Source of the DNA: Acanthococcus lagerstroemiae
Lineage: Eukaryota; Arthropoda; Insecta; Hemiptera; Eriococcidae
DNA: 64,000 bases
Direction of reading: 5' to 3'
Assembly (NCBI GenBank): GCA_031841125.1
Contig: CM063109.1
Coordinates: 35,158,038 to 35,222,037, forward strand
Shown here piece after piece: positions 11,038 to 21,310 of the stretch. The notes beneath the pieces were generated by a model. The model was not told the origin of the DNA. It saw nothing but the letters and a program-made list of their open reading frames with translations, and searched no databases. The translations under genes and the position numbers were made by a program. Every line of letters starts with the position of its first letter. Within the stretch, counting starts at the first letter, position 1.

Positions 11038-12066
11038 ATCCCAATTTCTTTTTTTTTTTTTTTTTTTTACTTGAAAACCATGTGCAGTATGACTGAAAAT
11101 CCTTTGCTTTATAATTTATTGTTTCTGAGTCTAATAGTATTAATGAATGCGCCAAAGTATATGTCGGTAGAGATGAGCATTAGTGGTCGTACCTAAGTCT
11201 TAATTGAAACTAAAAAATTAATAGATGATAATTTTACAAAGGCTTAAAAATTTTACAAAGGCTTAAAAAAGATGTTCTTACCCAGTAGGCGTATAAATTA
11301 CTTGTAACTCGACTTGCAAGTTACTTGCAGCAGTCACTTGCAACTAAATACAAATAGTTTCAATACCTCAACTCCCTGTTTGAGATCAAGCTCTGAAATC
11401 AAAGCAAAAAGGGTTTATCCCCCCCCCCCCAAGTAACCATCGAAGTACATTGTTGTTTCTCTTCCCAAATTCTCCACAATTGGCTCCATTGAACCGAGCT
11501 GGGAGAGGATTTTGAAGTCTTAAACAGATCGCTTGCCCATTTTATCCAATGAGATGAAGCCATTGAGGTGGTCTTTATTTTATCAAAACTTATAAATGAG
11601 GGATGTGAAATATCGGCACCCTGTGCTAGTATTAACTGCGGTGAAAGGAAATCGAAGTTTAACATGTGATTCCCTGTAAGAAAAAGCGCAATTTTCCTCT
11701 AAAACATCTTACTAGTAGAGTGAAAAAGAAAAAGAACGATCCAACTCAAAAGAACGATTCAACTCAAAAAATTCGTTTTTTACATAATGAAAAATTCGAC
11801 TGGAAGTACATAGTTTTCTGAAAAGGAAGTCGTGTAGGGGTGCAGGAGATTTGAAAATAGTGCTTCTGGTGGTCTACTGATGAAATTATGTCGGTTATTT
11901 ATTGTTAAATAAATACCGCATTTTTACTCATTTGTACAGTTTTCGAATTTGCTGAACTGATTTTTGAAGTTTTTTGGACACATTCTCACCCTCAGAGAAT
12001 CTACAGGCAGTTAATACCTGAAAATTGGAGTTAGTAGCTTCCGGTATATCCATTCGATGATGATAG
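11038..12066. other. No gene seen; C-run near 11419-11430
   Basis: Non-coding. It contains a T-run near 11048-11068, short ACTTGCAA-type duplications near 11300-11345 and a long C-run near 11420. The longer minus-strand frame around 11399-11665 has no recognisable protein features. Confidence 0.3.
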
Positions 12067-12147
12067 TGGGGCGTATGGCGATGCTCGCATGCCGAATTGG
12101 CCCCGGGACACCGCACCCCCACCCCGGAAACACACGGCCTGCGTCAG
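12067..12147 (-). mobile_element. Second short tail of the same LINE family
   Basis: 81 bp matching the LINE 3' end (GCGTATGGCGATG, then CGCATGCC and ACACCGCACCCCC), minus orientation. It is flanked by GATGATAG (12059-12066) and GATTATAG (12148-12155), an 8-bp TSD with one difference. It is older and shorter than the copy at 10910. Confidence 0.65.
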
Positions 12148-12401
12148 GATTATAGAGTTTCCTGTGTTTCCAAATTCATTTGTGAGATCATTCTACAGGA
12201 GGCTATAAACTGAATTTTCAGAAGTTCTGTAAGTAAATATCTATTAAACGTGGGGTTTCTTGAGTTACTACGTTCATTTTCGAAGCCATTCTCACCATAT
12301 CTCTAATCTAAAAGGTTCCACGGGGAACTACAGCCTGACATGACGTATTAATTTTCCAATATTTTAGATTGTAGTCTCCTGTAAAGCCTTATAATTTTTT
12401 A

Positions 12402-13300
12402 TTACTCGAGTGCACTTATCACTCGCTCTGCGCTGGCTGTGCTGATGGGTGGTGTCAAAAAAATACGGAGAAGAGTGACTAATTCAGGATAGCTGTCCGT
12501 CAGATTATTTTTTAATGTAAACTCGAGGTATCCAGTTGCGCTGTCTCCATCATTGTTGATGAAATCATCATCTATGGCCCCAATTTCAGAGACGTACAAC
12601 TGAACAAAACTACTAAGTTCATATTTGAGATCAGTTGAGAAAAAATTTGCATACTTTCTCGTTATATCGTTGACACCTCCCTCTAAATCCTCCACTGAAA
12701 TATTTTTCAATTTTTCCGGCATAAAACAGCCAAAAACTTTATTAATTTTTTCTAATCCGGTTGCACGGGCTTTCAATTGGCTGCACATGAAGTCAGTTGC
12801 TTCATTGTAGCCAGTTCGATGCCCCTCAGATGCATCCAGGAGGCAGTCTTCAGCTCTTTCACCTGGCATCCTTTTAACTCAACGTATCCTCTTAGTTGCG
12901 AATTTTGCACTTGCATTACCTTAAGCCCATATCATTTTAGTTGGATTTTGCTTTTGTGATAAAATCATTATAGGCACTCTCTGTTCTCAGGGCTTCAAAT
13001 TCTTCTATGGCTTTCAAAATTGTATTCTCGGCGCTCAATAAATCGATTGCTTTCTTCTGTAGCAGTATTTCCGCAGTATTGATTATTTTAAGTACAGCGT
13101 GCCACCAAAGCAAATTTAAATAATATACCCAATTTAACGATGACAACAATGTTTGGGCATTTAAAATATCTTCAGATGTGACATCCTTCCTCACCATTTC
13201 TTGTTCCAGAAAATCTACAATACAGTCAACATTTTGGATCATTGCTTCAACAGCTTTTATACGAGTAGGTCACCGAGTTTGGCTTAAACTTTTATTGTGG
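12402..13300 (-). pseudogene. hAT-family transposase C-terminal fossil
   Basis: hAT transposases cut and paste DNA; their C-terminus carries a dimerisation region with a conserved T-P-(P)-I-S-T-A-S-A-E-R-x-x-S-A-L signature. The open stretch 12402-12869 ends in LTPPISTASAERVISALE, which fits that signature, and then stops. A second open stretch, 12937-13242, lies upstream in the gene. In-frame TGA codons break the frame between them and again just upstream, where a TRW-type motif reads TR-stop-P. The N-terminal zinc finger and most catalytic residues are absent. It resembles the transposases related to ZMYM1-like proteins, a placement from memory of the family. Non-functional. It could once have mobilised hAT MITEs such as those at 13585, 20865, 20992 and 35676, but no sequence link is shown. 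Confidence 0.8.
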
Positions 13301-13576
13301 AGTATCCCAACATTGAATTTCCGGTATTCCAGAGTACCAAGTCCCGGAACTTTTTGATCGCACTTGGTATGCATTCTGCGTTCAGCCTATTAAGCCTTCA
13401 GCGATTCAGCCATTCACACATTTTTTTTCTCAAATAATTTGAATTATTCATGTTAGATGGCCCATTTTCCTATTCTTTCCTAAAAGGGCCCAAGGGGAAC
13501 TTGTCCATTTTGCTCCCTGTTATATCCGCCGCTGCGCTTCTGTTTCAACTGTCTCCTCACATATCTCCCGTGAATT
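13301..13576. other. Short non-coding interval
   Basis: Sequence between the hAT fossil and the next MITE. The TRW-like remnant lies near 13265-13280; upstream of it I cannot follow the transposase reading. Confidence 0.3.
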
Positions 13577-13584
13577 TATTATAT

Positions 13585-13779
13585 CAGGGGTTCCCAACAA
13601 AAAATTTTCAAATACCCCTGAAAAAATCCCTATAATTTCAAGGACCCCTTGTGTATATAATGCATTTAAATATACTTCAAATTTGCTAAAACTGTCAAAT
13701 TCCTGACGAACAAAACATTTTCGGATCAGCTCGCGGACCCTTAAGTCACCCTCTGCGGACCCCCGGTTGGGAACCACTG
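13585..13779. mobile_element. hAT MITE, 195 bp, perfect 8-bp TSD
   Basis: TIRs: CAGGGGTTCCCAAC at the left and, inverted, CAGTGGTTCCCAACCGGGGG at the right. A perfect 8-bp duplication TATTATAT flanks it (13577-13584 and 13780-13787). CAG-starting TIRs with an 8-bp TSD define hAT non-autonomous elements. The frame across it is fortuitous. Confidence 0.9.
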
Positions 13780-13949
13780 TATTATATACTTAAGCGTAAG
13801 CGTCGTAAACGTCAATAGAGTCTCTGTTTTGCCCAATGTTTCCTTATCTTTTATTTGTTACAAGTTGAAGTTGATATTGTATATGAAAACTTATTTTCTC
13901 GGAAATTTTGAGCGTAAGTGGCGCTCACCTTGCTTACCTGGAATGCACG

Positions 13950-14605
13950 CCACTGCCAGAGGCGGAACTTGACTTTCAGTGGGGGTGGAGGGGGAGGGTG
14001 TAGAAGGAACATTTACCGACAAATATTTTTTGAAAACTAAAAATTTGCCGACAAAACATTTTACAAATTTGAAAATTTGCCGATTTTTCAATCAAAATAT
14101 TTCTTGCTTGAAAATAATAATAGTAATAATAAAACAGAAGCAAAATATTGGCCCGGGGACTAATTTTTGAAAACGTCCTTGTACCCTGAAAAAAAGTCTG
14201 CCTTTTTTCTACTCTTTATTCTTCTTCCTTTTTTCGTTCCTCTTTTTACCTTATTTTTGAGGCGCCTTTTTTATATTGAGCTGCTTGAGACATTCTCCTT
14301 CTTCGGCCCTTGTGCAAACATACACCATCCGAGAGGTTTCTTGGATTCATTTATTACTATGATAATAAGTTTCTTTTGACCCATTAAGACCGTCTCCTCC
14401 AATTTATGGAAAACTTTTAGGACTCTTTCCGACTTTTCTGAGACTTCAAGGATCTTCTGAATTTGTTCAAGATTTTTTCAGGCTTCCTTAATACATTATA
14501 CCTTAGAAAATGGAAAATTCAAATGAAAAGTTTCAAAATTTGCCGACTGTCGAATTATTGGGGTTTTTCACCCCCCCCCCCCAGAGTTTCGTCCCTGCAA
14601 ATGCA
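13950..14605. repeat. Dispersed repeat, copy A (GCCGACAAA-type)
   Basis: Shares ordered blocks with 16290-16580: a GACTTTCAGT start, CCGACAAATATTTTTTGAAA, AATTTGCCGATTTTT, and TTTCAAAATTTGCCGACTG near the end. The outer ends (CAGAGGCGGAACTTG left, reversed CAGGGACGAAACTC right) look like imperfect TIRs ending in G-runs. Copy A carries extra T-rich sequence at about 14170-14480, including CTTCAAG-like degenerate repeats. No protein. Confidence 0.6.
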
Positions 14606-15673
14606 GATTGGTACCTTATCCCCCAAGCACTCACATTTGCGCACATGAGCATACCCTAGTCTGGGAGGGTTAAGCTGGAAAGATATTAGGAATACTTGAG
14701 AGGAACACACAACTTTCCTTTACACATTAGGGTGCTTGTTATTTACTCTCGATGATCTCTTTTTTCTGAATTTCCTCTGATTCGTCTCCTAGATTGGTTC
14801 CAATGAAGTTAATAATAAAAAAATATAAAAAACCAACAAAGTTTTAAGTCGATCGGATTTAGGGGAATCTGTGTCACAAGCTCCCTTTCGTTCTTATGGG
14901 AAAAACACATGAAGTTTTGACTTTTGTTCCAGACTAAATTTCCCTCCTATATTCACCAGGACCAAAGCACGTAAATTAAATAATAGAACATTTGCTATCG
15001 GATTCAGCTTGCGACATTGGAAAATAAGTATTTTGCAGCCACGGGGGGGGGGGCAAGCTGGGGCTGAGCTCCCTAAAGGTATTCTGAGCCCACCCCCTAG
15101 ACAGAGATACCACCATTTAAAAAAATCATTATTACGCCAGGCCCCTAGTCAGAGTGCTGCTAGTGGGTACTGAGTAGCCCCTAACGCTTGCCGGAGCCTC
15201 TCTTGGCAAAATTTCGTGAATAAAAATAAAGAATTCCTTCTATTTTTTTCGCTTCACTACATTTTAGTGTTTATATGCTTGTCAACACTGATTTTTCTTG
15301 AAAGATAGAAGAATCGTATGTTTGTCGTTCTTTATATGTGACATGTCAGAAGAAAAGGGCCCGAGTATCCATCCAGCAGTTTCAGACACACAGGCCTTTT
15401 TCTTGTGTCACATTACAATATTCACAGACACAGTGGTAGGCTCGCGATCCAGTTCAAATTGAATATTGATGGCTAAATGCCTGAATGGCTGTTTCAGAAC
15501 TGATAACTTAATAATGCCACAGAAATGAGAGTTTTTTTTTACTTCTAAAAGTTCGAAAATTTGATCGTTCTAAGTGTTGATTTTTTTCACGCGATCTATT
15601 CAATTTTTTTTCAGTGGGTTGTCGGTAAGTTGAATCATTAGTTTTGATTATGAATTTTGAGACCAAATTCAGT
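14606..15673. other. No gene seen
   Basis: Non-coding, with a G-run near 15042-15052 and a C-rich patch near 15060-15200. No RNA gene, coding frame or paired termini recognised. Confidence 0.3.
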
Positions 15674-15940
15674 CAGTGTCGTAGCCAGGATTTTCCGGGA
15701 GGGGGGGGGGAGTAAGATTCTCAAGGATGACAAAGTCGAAAATTGAAGTATTTTTTAAAAATCGCCGATATTAGTGGACTATTGTATGAAAATGAAGGTA
15801 AAATTACTACTCGAGCAAAAATTCTTCGAAAAAACGTGTTTTAAAGCGAAAAATTATTGTTCATTTCTGCATATTTTACATTCTTTTTCAGGTGCCTTGG
15901 GGGGGGGGCATTCGTCCCCTTTGCCCCCTGGCTATACTAC
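15674..15940. mobile_element. MITE with GTAGCCAGG-type TIRs
   Basis: Left end CAGTGTCGTAGCCAGGATTT followed by a G-run; right end, reversed, GTAGTATAGCCAGGGGGCAA. The TIR similarity and the G/C-run next to each end resemble the element at 20865-21302. I could not find a convincing TSD. Confidence 0.6.
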
Positions 15941-16289
15941 TACCTCGGAGAACTCTTCACATTATATACTATTTGTATCCTCAGGACCCCCCTGGTAAAC
16001 AGTCAGCACCACTTACCGCAAATGGCTAGCTACGAGCATGCTTTCAGATTTTGGTAAAATGTTAAACTTTCTTAAATTTTAGGTTGTAGGTCAAACAGAG
16101 AATCTAGTAAGAACAGAATAGTCATTGAAATTCGAAATTCAACTGATTCAACGTTTGCTACCGACCTTCAGATTTTCGAAATGTCTTCCACATCTCAGCT
16201 TTGTTTCAACCTTTCAGATAACGTTCGATACTCAGCTTGAAACCTTTGGCTTTTGACTGACTAGTTTCTGACAGGAGTCTCGGGTATTC

Positions 16290-16580
16290 CATTTTCAGAA
16301 ACGAAATTTGACTTTCAGTTTGGGGAGGTGAAGAATAAAAATTTGCCGACAAATATTTTTTGAAAACTAAAGGTTCGCCGACAAAATTTTTTGAAAATTA
16401 AAAAATTTGCCGATTTTTTAATCGAAATATTTTTTATTGAAAAAAAAAAAAGTAAATAAACGAAACATTCATAAAAAATGAAAAATTCAAATGAACTGTT
16501 TCAAAATTTGCCGACTGCCAAATTATAGGGGAGGGGGTGTCTAGCCCCCACAGTCCCCCTATAGTTTTGCCCATGGCTAC
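16290..16580. repeat. Dispersed repeat, copy B (GCCGACAAA-type)
   Basis: Shorter copy of the repeat at 13950-14605, in the same orientation, with the blocks TTTGCCGACAAATATTTTTT and TTTCAAAATTTGCCGACTG. It lacks the T-rich middle of copy A. Confidence 0.6.
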
Positions 16581-16589
16581 TACCTCATT

Positions 16590-16980
16590 GTTGTATTTCT
16601 TCTACTGAATTAGCAATAACCACCACATCCTCCGTGAATCGTAAATTATTTGAATATTCTCCATCTATTCTCATCCCTTTCCAATTCAATCCCCAGAAAA
16701 TGTCTTCTAACGCACTATTGAATAGATTGGGGGATAGTGGGTCGCCTTACCTTACTCCTCTCTTGATTTTGAATCGTTCCCCTACCTTGTCCGTCTTTAC
16801 GTAGACTTCGGCCCCTTCATACATATTTCTAATAATTCTGACGTATTTTGGTTTTATCCCCTGTTTCACCAAAGCTCCCATAGGAAGCTGTGCTCCACCG
16901 TGTCGAAGGCTTTCTGAAAGTCACTGAAGAGGAGGAAGGATCCTAGGTTGTATTCTTTAGATTTTTCTAGTATTTGGGGG
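16590..16980 (-). pseudogene. Reverse transcriptase fossil (RTE/endonuclease-RT type LINE)
   Basis: Minus-strand reading gives the ordered RT motifs SDFQKAFDTVEHSFLW, a link with YVRIIRNMYEGA, then GVR-stop-GDPLSPNLFN, and NLRFTEDVVVIA. These correspond to the palm motifs A, B' and C. In the second, CAA has become TAA (stop for Q). In the last, the usual F-A-D-D box reads T-E-D, so one catalytic aspartate is gone. The N-terminal endonuclease and the C-terminus are absent. Clearly dead; class assigned from motif style. Confidence 0.8.
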
Positions 16981-16999
16981 AGGGGGAATGTAAATTTTT

Positions 17000-18640
17000 G
17001 GTCAACTTACAAGTTATTTGTATACTAATTGAATGTTGCCAAATCATTAAAGGCATAATCGATTAATTGAAAGCAGTCTAATCGATTCGCTGAAACATTA
17101 GCTTTTCTTGCGCACGTTAGCAGCGGTAGAAGTTTGATCGTTCGGCTTAAGCTTTCGGTTGACTTACAGTTTTTAGACTACTCACTTTCACATTTTGCCT
17201 CGTTCTCCCGATCTATTCTGAAACATGAATCGTTCATAGTGGAGCCATTAGTTCACCTGTTAGTCAATCCAATGCATTAGTACGACAAAACCAGTTATAA
17301 ATTTGTTTCACGTTCGCTTTTACAGTATTCATCTTAAATAACCTCCGAGCGGAAATTCGATGCAAATTTCAATTTTTTCCAGTGAAGTCCGAGGCAGGAG
17401 GGGATTGGGGAGAAATAGAGGTTGAAAAAAAACTAGAAAGTTGAAAGTGCCGCCATTTGACAGAAAAATCGAATTTTCCATTACACGAAATGTTAAAAGT
17501 TGAGATAATATCGGATGAATGGAATAGAATAAAAAAATGGAAAAGAGAGAAAGAAAGCCCTGAAGTATGGTGGGAAAAGGGGAAGGAGAGCGAGAGAGAA
17601 ATAACAACGAATATGCAAATGAACTGGCGGTACTCATTTATCGGTGGTGTCAGGGAACGGGAAGGGAGCGAAAAAATACATATATATATATACACACGAA
17701 ACGATATTAATGGAGTCGAGCAGTGTTTTATTCGTTTGTTTGTCGTTTTGACAGGGCCTCTTCATATTCATAAAATGCCGCTTGATTACGTTTTCATAAT
17801 GTGTCCAAGGTACCTAACCTCCATTCATTTGAAGCTTTGCAGCGAAAATGTCGACGGCTGGGGCCGCGGAGGTGGCCCAGCTCCGCGCCATGAATCAAAT
17901 GTAAAATATAATGGATCTAAATGGATAGTTATGATTGGAATTCGAAATTCGATTAAGGGTGCCGGCACGAGCAGCTGCGCGCGTCCGCCCCCCGCCCCGC
18001 TTTCGCGCGCTCATTTCGTGTATCATTTAAAACGAGGAAAACGAAAATTCTGGCAAAGTTTTCTCTCGTTTAATATCAATTTTCATTTCGCCCGGGCGAC
18101 GTCATCAAAACGAGGATAATACGTTAAATTGACCGGCTTTTATGTTAACGCTCGACGCGCCGCGTCGCGCAGGATGGACGCGGACGCTAGCGGCGGGAAA
18201 CGAACCGCACTCGCGTGTATGGCTTTTAAAAAGTGTAATTTCGCCGAGCTTTCGAAAGTACCGAATGCAAATTACGTCGGTTTTTATGATATCTTCGCGG
18301 ATGTATGGGTGTGCTCTATTTTCGGTACCTTGGTGTGTGTGTGTGTGTGTGTGTGTTGTGTACTGTGTACTGTGTACCCGTGTGGTGTATGAGATACGCC
18401 GCAAAGACACGTAGACGACGCGAGCGTTGGAGAAAAATCAGCTGAAAAAGGAGCAAGAAAAGGATACCGAGTAGATGGATGGGTAGAGGCGAGATAGTGA
18501 GGATGGGAGAGGGCGTAGAATTACGTCGTATAGTTTTCCATTAGGAAAAACGAATGTAAAGAACCCTTAATTGGTGGTCGAGCAACGCTGTCAAAGGGAA
18601 TTAATTAATAAGCCGGTGGACTGGAGCGTGAGCAAGGTTA
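17000..18640. other. CpG-richer island, no transposon ends; possible regulatory DNA
   Basis: From about 17300 the sequence gains CpG (for example GACGCGCCGCGTCGCGC near 18155) and loses the homopolymer runs typical of the MITE-rich DNA. A 220-codon + frame (17457-18119) and several antisense frames cross it. They are purine-run or otherwise low-complexity translations without a domain, so I do not call a gene. A conserved intronic enhancer or alternative promoter is the likeliest role, unproven. Confidence 0.35.
18332..18356. repeat. (GT)n microsatellite
   Basis: About 12 GT dinucleotides in a row, followed by imperfect TGTGTAC repeats to about 18390. Confidence 0.95.
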
Positions 18641-19200
18641 ACCCGATTACACCGGAAGTTGTACAGCGAAATGGATTTTTATTTTGCTGTAATTTTCAAA
18701 ATGGGTGGTGCAGTGCAGCGTGTTCGCATGTTTGCTTTCATCATTGTTGTAGTAAGTACATTAGTTGACGGTGAAATTTGGGTGTTAATCCGCACGTATG
18801 CACGTACACATGTACCCAGATGCTGACTGTCTGCACTCTGCAGCAAAGCTAAATTCAAGTACAAAAGCATGAAGAGTTGGTGGATTTGAACATGAACCAG
18901 GAACATATTTAAGGCAATACGGGATAGGCTTTTCCTGGACACTGTGGTCAATTGGAAAAATCGCCCTACGCGTAAGAAAACTGGGACACCCGTTGATGAA
19001 ATTAGAAGTCAAGGAATTTGTTTCGCTAGTTGATTCTGAGGATTTCCATCAGCCGACTGAATCGGTTCTTCAGTTAAGAAAATTTAAAAAGTGCAGGTGT
19101 TCTCTGGCTTGCCAATCTCGTCAGTTTTCCACTCACTTTTTGCTAATTCAGCCCCTCCCCTCAGAGGTAATTCCTGGTTGCGCCTATGGTCTCAACTTAG
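18641..19200. other. No gene seen
   Basis: Short frames on both strands without domain features. Unique-looking sequence bordering a degenerate repeat at 19200. Confidence 0.3.
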
Positions 19201-19460
19201 TAAACCGAGTCTACTGTCTCAGCGAGGAATCTAAATGAATTTTGAGGTATCTGAATGAGTTTCAAACGCGTTTAACGAATCTCGAGAGTAGATAAATGTA
19301 TTTTAGCGCATTGGGTGATTTCTTAAAGAGCTTGAAGGAGTTTGATCTTAAGAGTGGTAACGAGTTTTAAGGGAGTCTCAATGTACTAATAAATGCAAAG
19401 GGACTCTGAATGAATCGCAATGAATCCAAGAATCTGATGACCTTGAACAAGTTGTTCAGC
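19200..19460 (+). repeat. Degenerate short-period array (AATGAGT-type)
   Basis: Imperfect repeats such as GAATCTAAATGAATTTTGAG, TCTGAATGAGTTTCAAACG and ACTCTGAATGAATCGC. In reverse complement they match the CTCATTCAGACT class at 59.4-62.0 kb. Period is about 11-14 nt and irregular. Confidence 0.5.
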
Positions 19461-19627
19461 ATATTTGAACGTTACACTTCCACGGTCAGAAAAATTGGAA
19501 GACCTTGCGAATTTCCTGAACAGAGGATGAAAATTAGCGCCACTAATGTAAGGATTATCCCCATAACTCAGTTGTAATAGGACTCCAGTCAGACAACAGA
19601 ATGTTTCAGGTGTGCTTCAAAATAATA

Positions 19628-19847
19628 CTCTTTTTCTAATTTGCTCTCCACCCGAGTCCTGAAATCCGCTCTTTCGAGCATTACTTCAGAGACGTCGGGG
19701 AGGCTATTAGGGCTGTCTTAGCCCTCTTCCCTTCTGGCCGAAAAACTGGCCTAGGTCGAAAATTCTGGCGAGTTGCTACATAGGCTCGAACCCTGGACTT
19801 CCGGATTCTGAGTCAAACGCGCTATTCACTCGGCCAACCAGACCTCT
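19628..19847 (-). mobile_element. tRNA-headed SINE, copy 1
   Basis: Reverse-strand copy of the SINE seen at 20381 and 41615. Read on the minus strand it starts with a tRNA-like head (AGGTCTGGTTGGCCGAGTG, a box-A type promoter) and continues through a G/C-rich body (GGCTGTCTTAGCC region) to a GAGCAAATTAGAAAAAG-type tail. An 11-of-12 TSD, TTCAAAATAATA (19616-19627) and TTCAAAATGATA (19848-19859), flanks it. It ends 14 nt before the CTAAC branch-point match of the ratchet site at 19893. Confidence 0.85.
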
Positions 19848-19860
19848 TTCAAAATGATAA

Positions 19861-19898
19861 CTAACATTTTTGGTATGTTTCTTTTGTTTTAGGTGAGT
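19861..19898 (+). promoter_or_regulatory. Putative recursive splice site (ratchet point) 1
   Basis: In order on the + strand: CTAAC at 19861-19865 (branch-point-like), the pyrimidine-rich TTTCTTTTGTTTT, then TAG|GTGAGT with the junction at 19892/19893. An acceptor is fused directly to a strong donor, with no exon between. Such sites let the splicing machinery remove a giant intron in steps and are known from long insect introns. The branch A to AG distance of 28 nt is normal. A SINE lies immediately upstream of the branch point without breaking it. Confidence 0.45.
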
Positions 19899-20380
19899 CA
19901 GATTGGATTGTAATGTTGTATTAATTCTGTTCGGAGAACGTAAGTAACTTTTTGATCGGTAGAATTTTCGAGGTATACCCGCAAATGAGACATCTCAGTA
20001 TCGGAACAGCAGAATATTAAAGGATCTACTCAGGTGGCTCCCTCCGAGGAAGAAAGTGGAGGATTCAAATTCAGAGATTTCAGGGTCGATTACCCGGAAA
20101 TCCGTTAATTTCGAGGAATGAGGACGTGGGCGTATCAAGCGAATGGTTCTTTTGGATGTTCTATTTGCCCCGTCTCCTCCACCCAGCGAGGAGGTACAAA
20201 CAGAGAATGTATGGTAGAGGATAGTTATGGCCAAACCAACTAAGAAACCTGCCCCGAACTGTTTTTGTTGCTTCGTTTATGACTTGCGATATCTTGGACC
20301 TTCATTTTGTGAGCGCTCCTTTCGGTACGTTTGTAATCTGTACTGAGCAAAAACCTTTGTGGTACAAATAACTAGAAGTG
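19899..20380. other. No gene seen
   Basis: Intronic-type sequence between the ratchet site and the second SINE. No open frame or repeat ends recognised. Confidence 0.3.
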
Positions 20381-20604
20381 TGAGGTCTGGTTGGCCAAGT
20401 GGATAGCGCATTGGTCTCAGAATCCGGAGATCCCGGGTTCGCGACCACGTAGCAACTCGCCAAAATTTTCGACCTAGGCCGGGTTTTCGGCTAGAAGGGG
20501 AAATGGCTAAGACAGCCCTAACAGCCTCCCCGACGTCTCTGAAGTAATGCTCGAAAGGGCGGATTTCAGGACTCGGGTGGAGAGCAAATTAGAAAAAAAA
20601 AAAG
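20381..20604 (+). mobile_element. tRNA-headed SINE, copy 2
   Basis: Begins TGAGGTCTGGTTGGCCAAGT. It has a box-A like TGGCCAAGTGG and a box-B like GGGTTCGCGACC, followed by the shared body (GACCTAGGCCGGGTTTTCGG, then CCTCCCCGACGTCTCTGAAG) and an A-rich tail. TSD: AACTAGAAGTG (20370-20380) and AACTCGAACTG (20605-20615), 9 of 11. RNA polymerase III transcription is expected of the family. Confidence 0.85.
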
Positions 20605-20613
20605 AACTCGAAC

Positions 20614-20814
20614 TGTGGCAGTTTTTGACGTTCAGCGATTTCACGCACATTTTAACTGATAATTCTTGTTTCTTTTTGCTAAATTCTGGTTACAAGAACA
20701 GTAATTCTGTCAAAATTTAGTACAATTACAGTGACTGTTACCAGAGTCGCGTGAAACTTACCAGAATTATGAGTTGAAGTGCATATAAAATCGCTGAACG
20801 TCAGGGACTTACCA
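20614..20814. mobile_element. Palindromic MITE, about 200 bp
   Basis: Left arm GACGTTCAGCGATTTCACGC and its inverted partner GACGTTCAGCGATTTTATAT; the similarity goes on through AACTGATAATTC and AACTCATAATTC. The centre is unpaired. No coding capacity; TSD not resolved. Confidence 0.65.
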
Positions 20815-20864
20815 TAATTTTAGTAATTTTTACCATAAAATTTCTCGCAGTCTATCATTCGACG

Positions 20865-21302
20865 CAGTGACGTAGCCAGCTTAGTGTTCAAGGGGGAGGG
20901 TCTGGTCTTGACCAAAGAGAGAGAGGGTTTAGAGGGGGTGTGAGAGAGAGTACTCAAATCAGAGAAATACTATTTGAGAAATCGCAAAGGGCAGGGGCGG
21001 ATCTAGAAATTTTCCAAGGAGGGTTTTTTGAAAATAAAACTTGTTTTTTGTATTTTCAGTTTACTTTCATTTTATTTTCGGTAGTCGTCATTTCTCGGTT
21101 GATTCTTGATTTATTTTGAAGTCCACACAGGACCACAGCACTGCAGGTGTACACGTTCACTACATTTTTATATAATGTGCTTTCGCAATGTTTTTTTTTT
21201 CTTCTTCGGCTCGAAGGAGGTGTTCGAACCTCCAACCCCCATAGATCCGCCACTGGCAAAGGGGGTTCAAACCTCCTCGACTGTACCTTGGCTACGCCAC
21301 TA
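20865..21302. mobile_element. hAT-like MITE (outer), interrupted by a second MITE
   Basis: Left TIR CAGTGACGTAGCCAGCTT, inverted right TIR AGTGGCGTAGCCAAGG. An 8-bp TSD, ATTCGACG (20857-20864) and ATTCGACC (21303-21310), agrees at 7 of 8. The inside contains GAGAGAG-rich sequence and is split by the element 20992-21255, so this insertion came first. Confidence 0.8.
20992..21255. mobile_element. hAT MITE (inner), perfect 8-bp TSD
   Basis: TIRs CAGGGGCGGATCTA and, inverted, CAGTGGCGGATCTA. A perfect TSD GCAAAGGG lies at 20984-20991 and 21256-21263. It is nested in the MITE 20865-21302 and 264 bp long, with no protein. TIRs of the same kind bound the element at 35676-35841. Confidence 0.9.
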
Positions 21303-21310
21303 ATTCGACC

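Noticed and set aside
11048..11068. Poly-A tail of the short LINE copy at 10910
   Set aside because: The run lies outside the 10-bp TSD and on the 5' side of the minus-oriented insert.
15605..15635. 10-nt micro-exon (TTTTTTTTCAG ... TCG|GTAAGT)
   Set aside because: Both splice signals are present, but a 10-nt exon would need strong independent support, and the site lies beside MITE ends.
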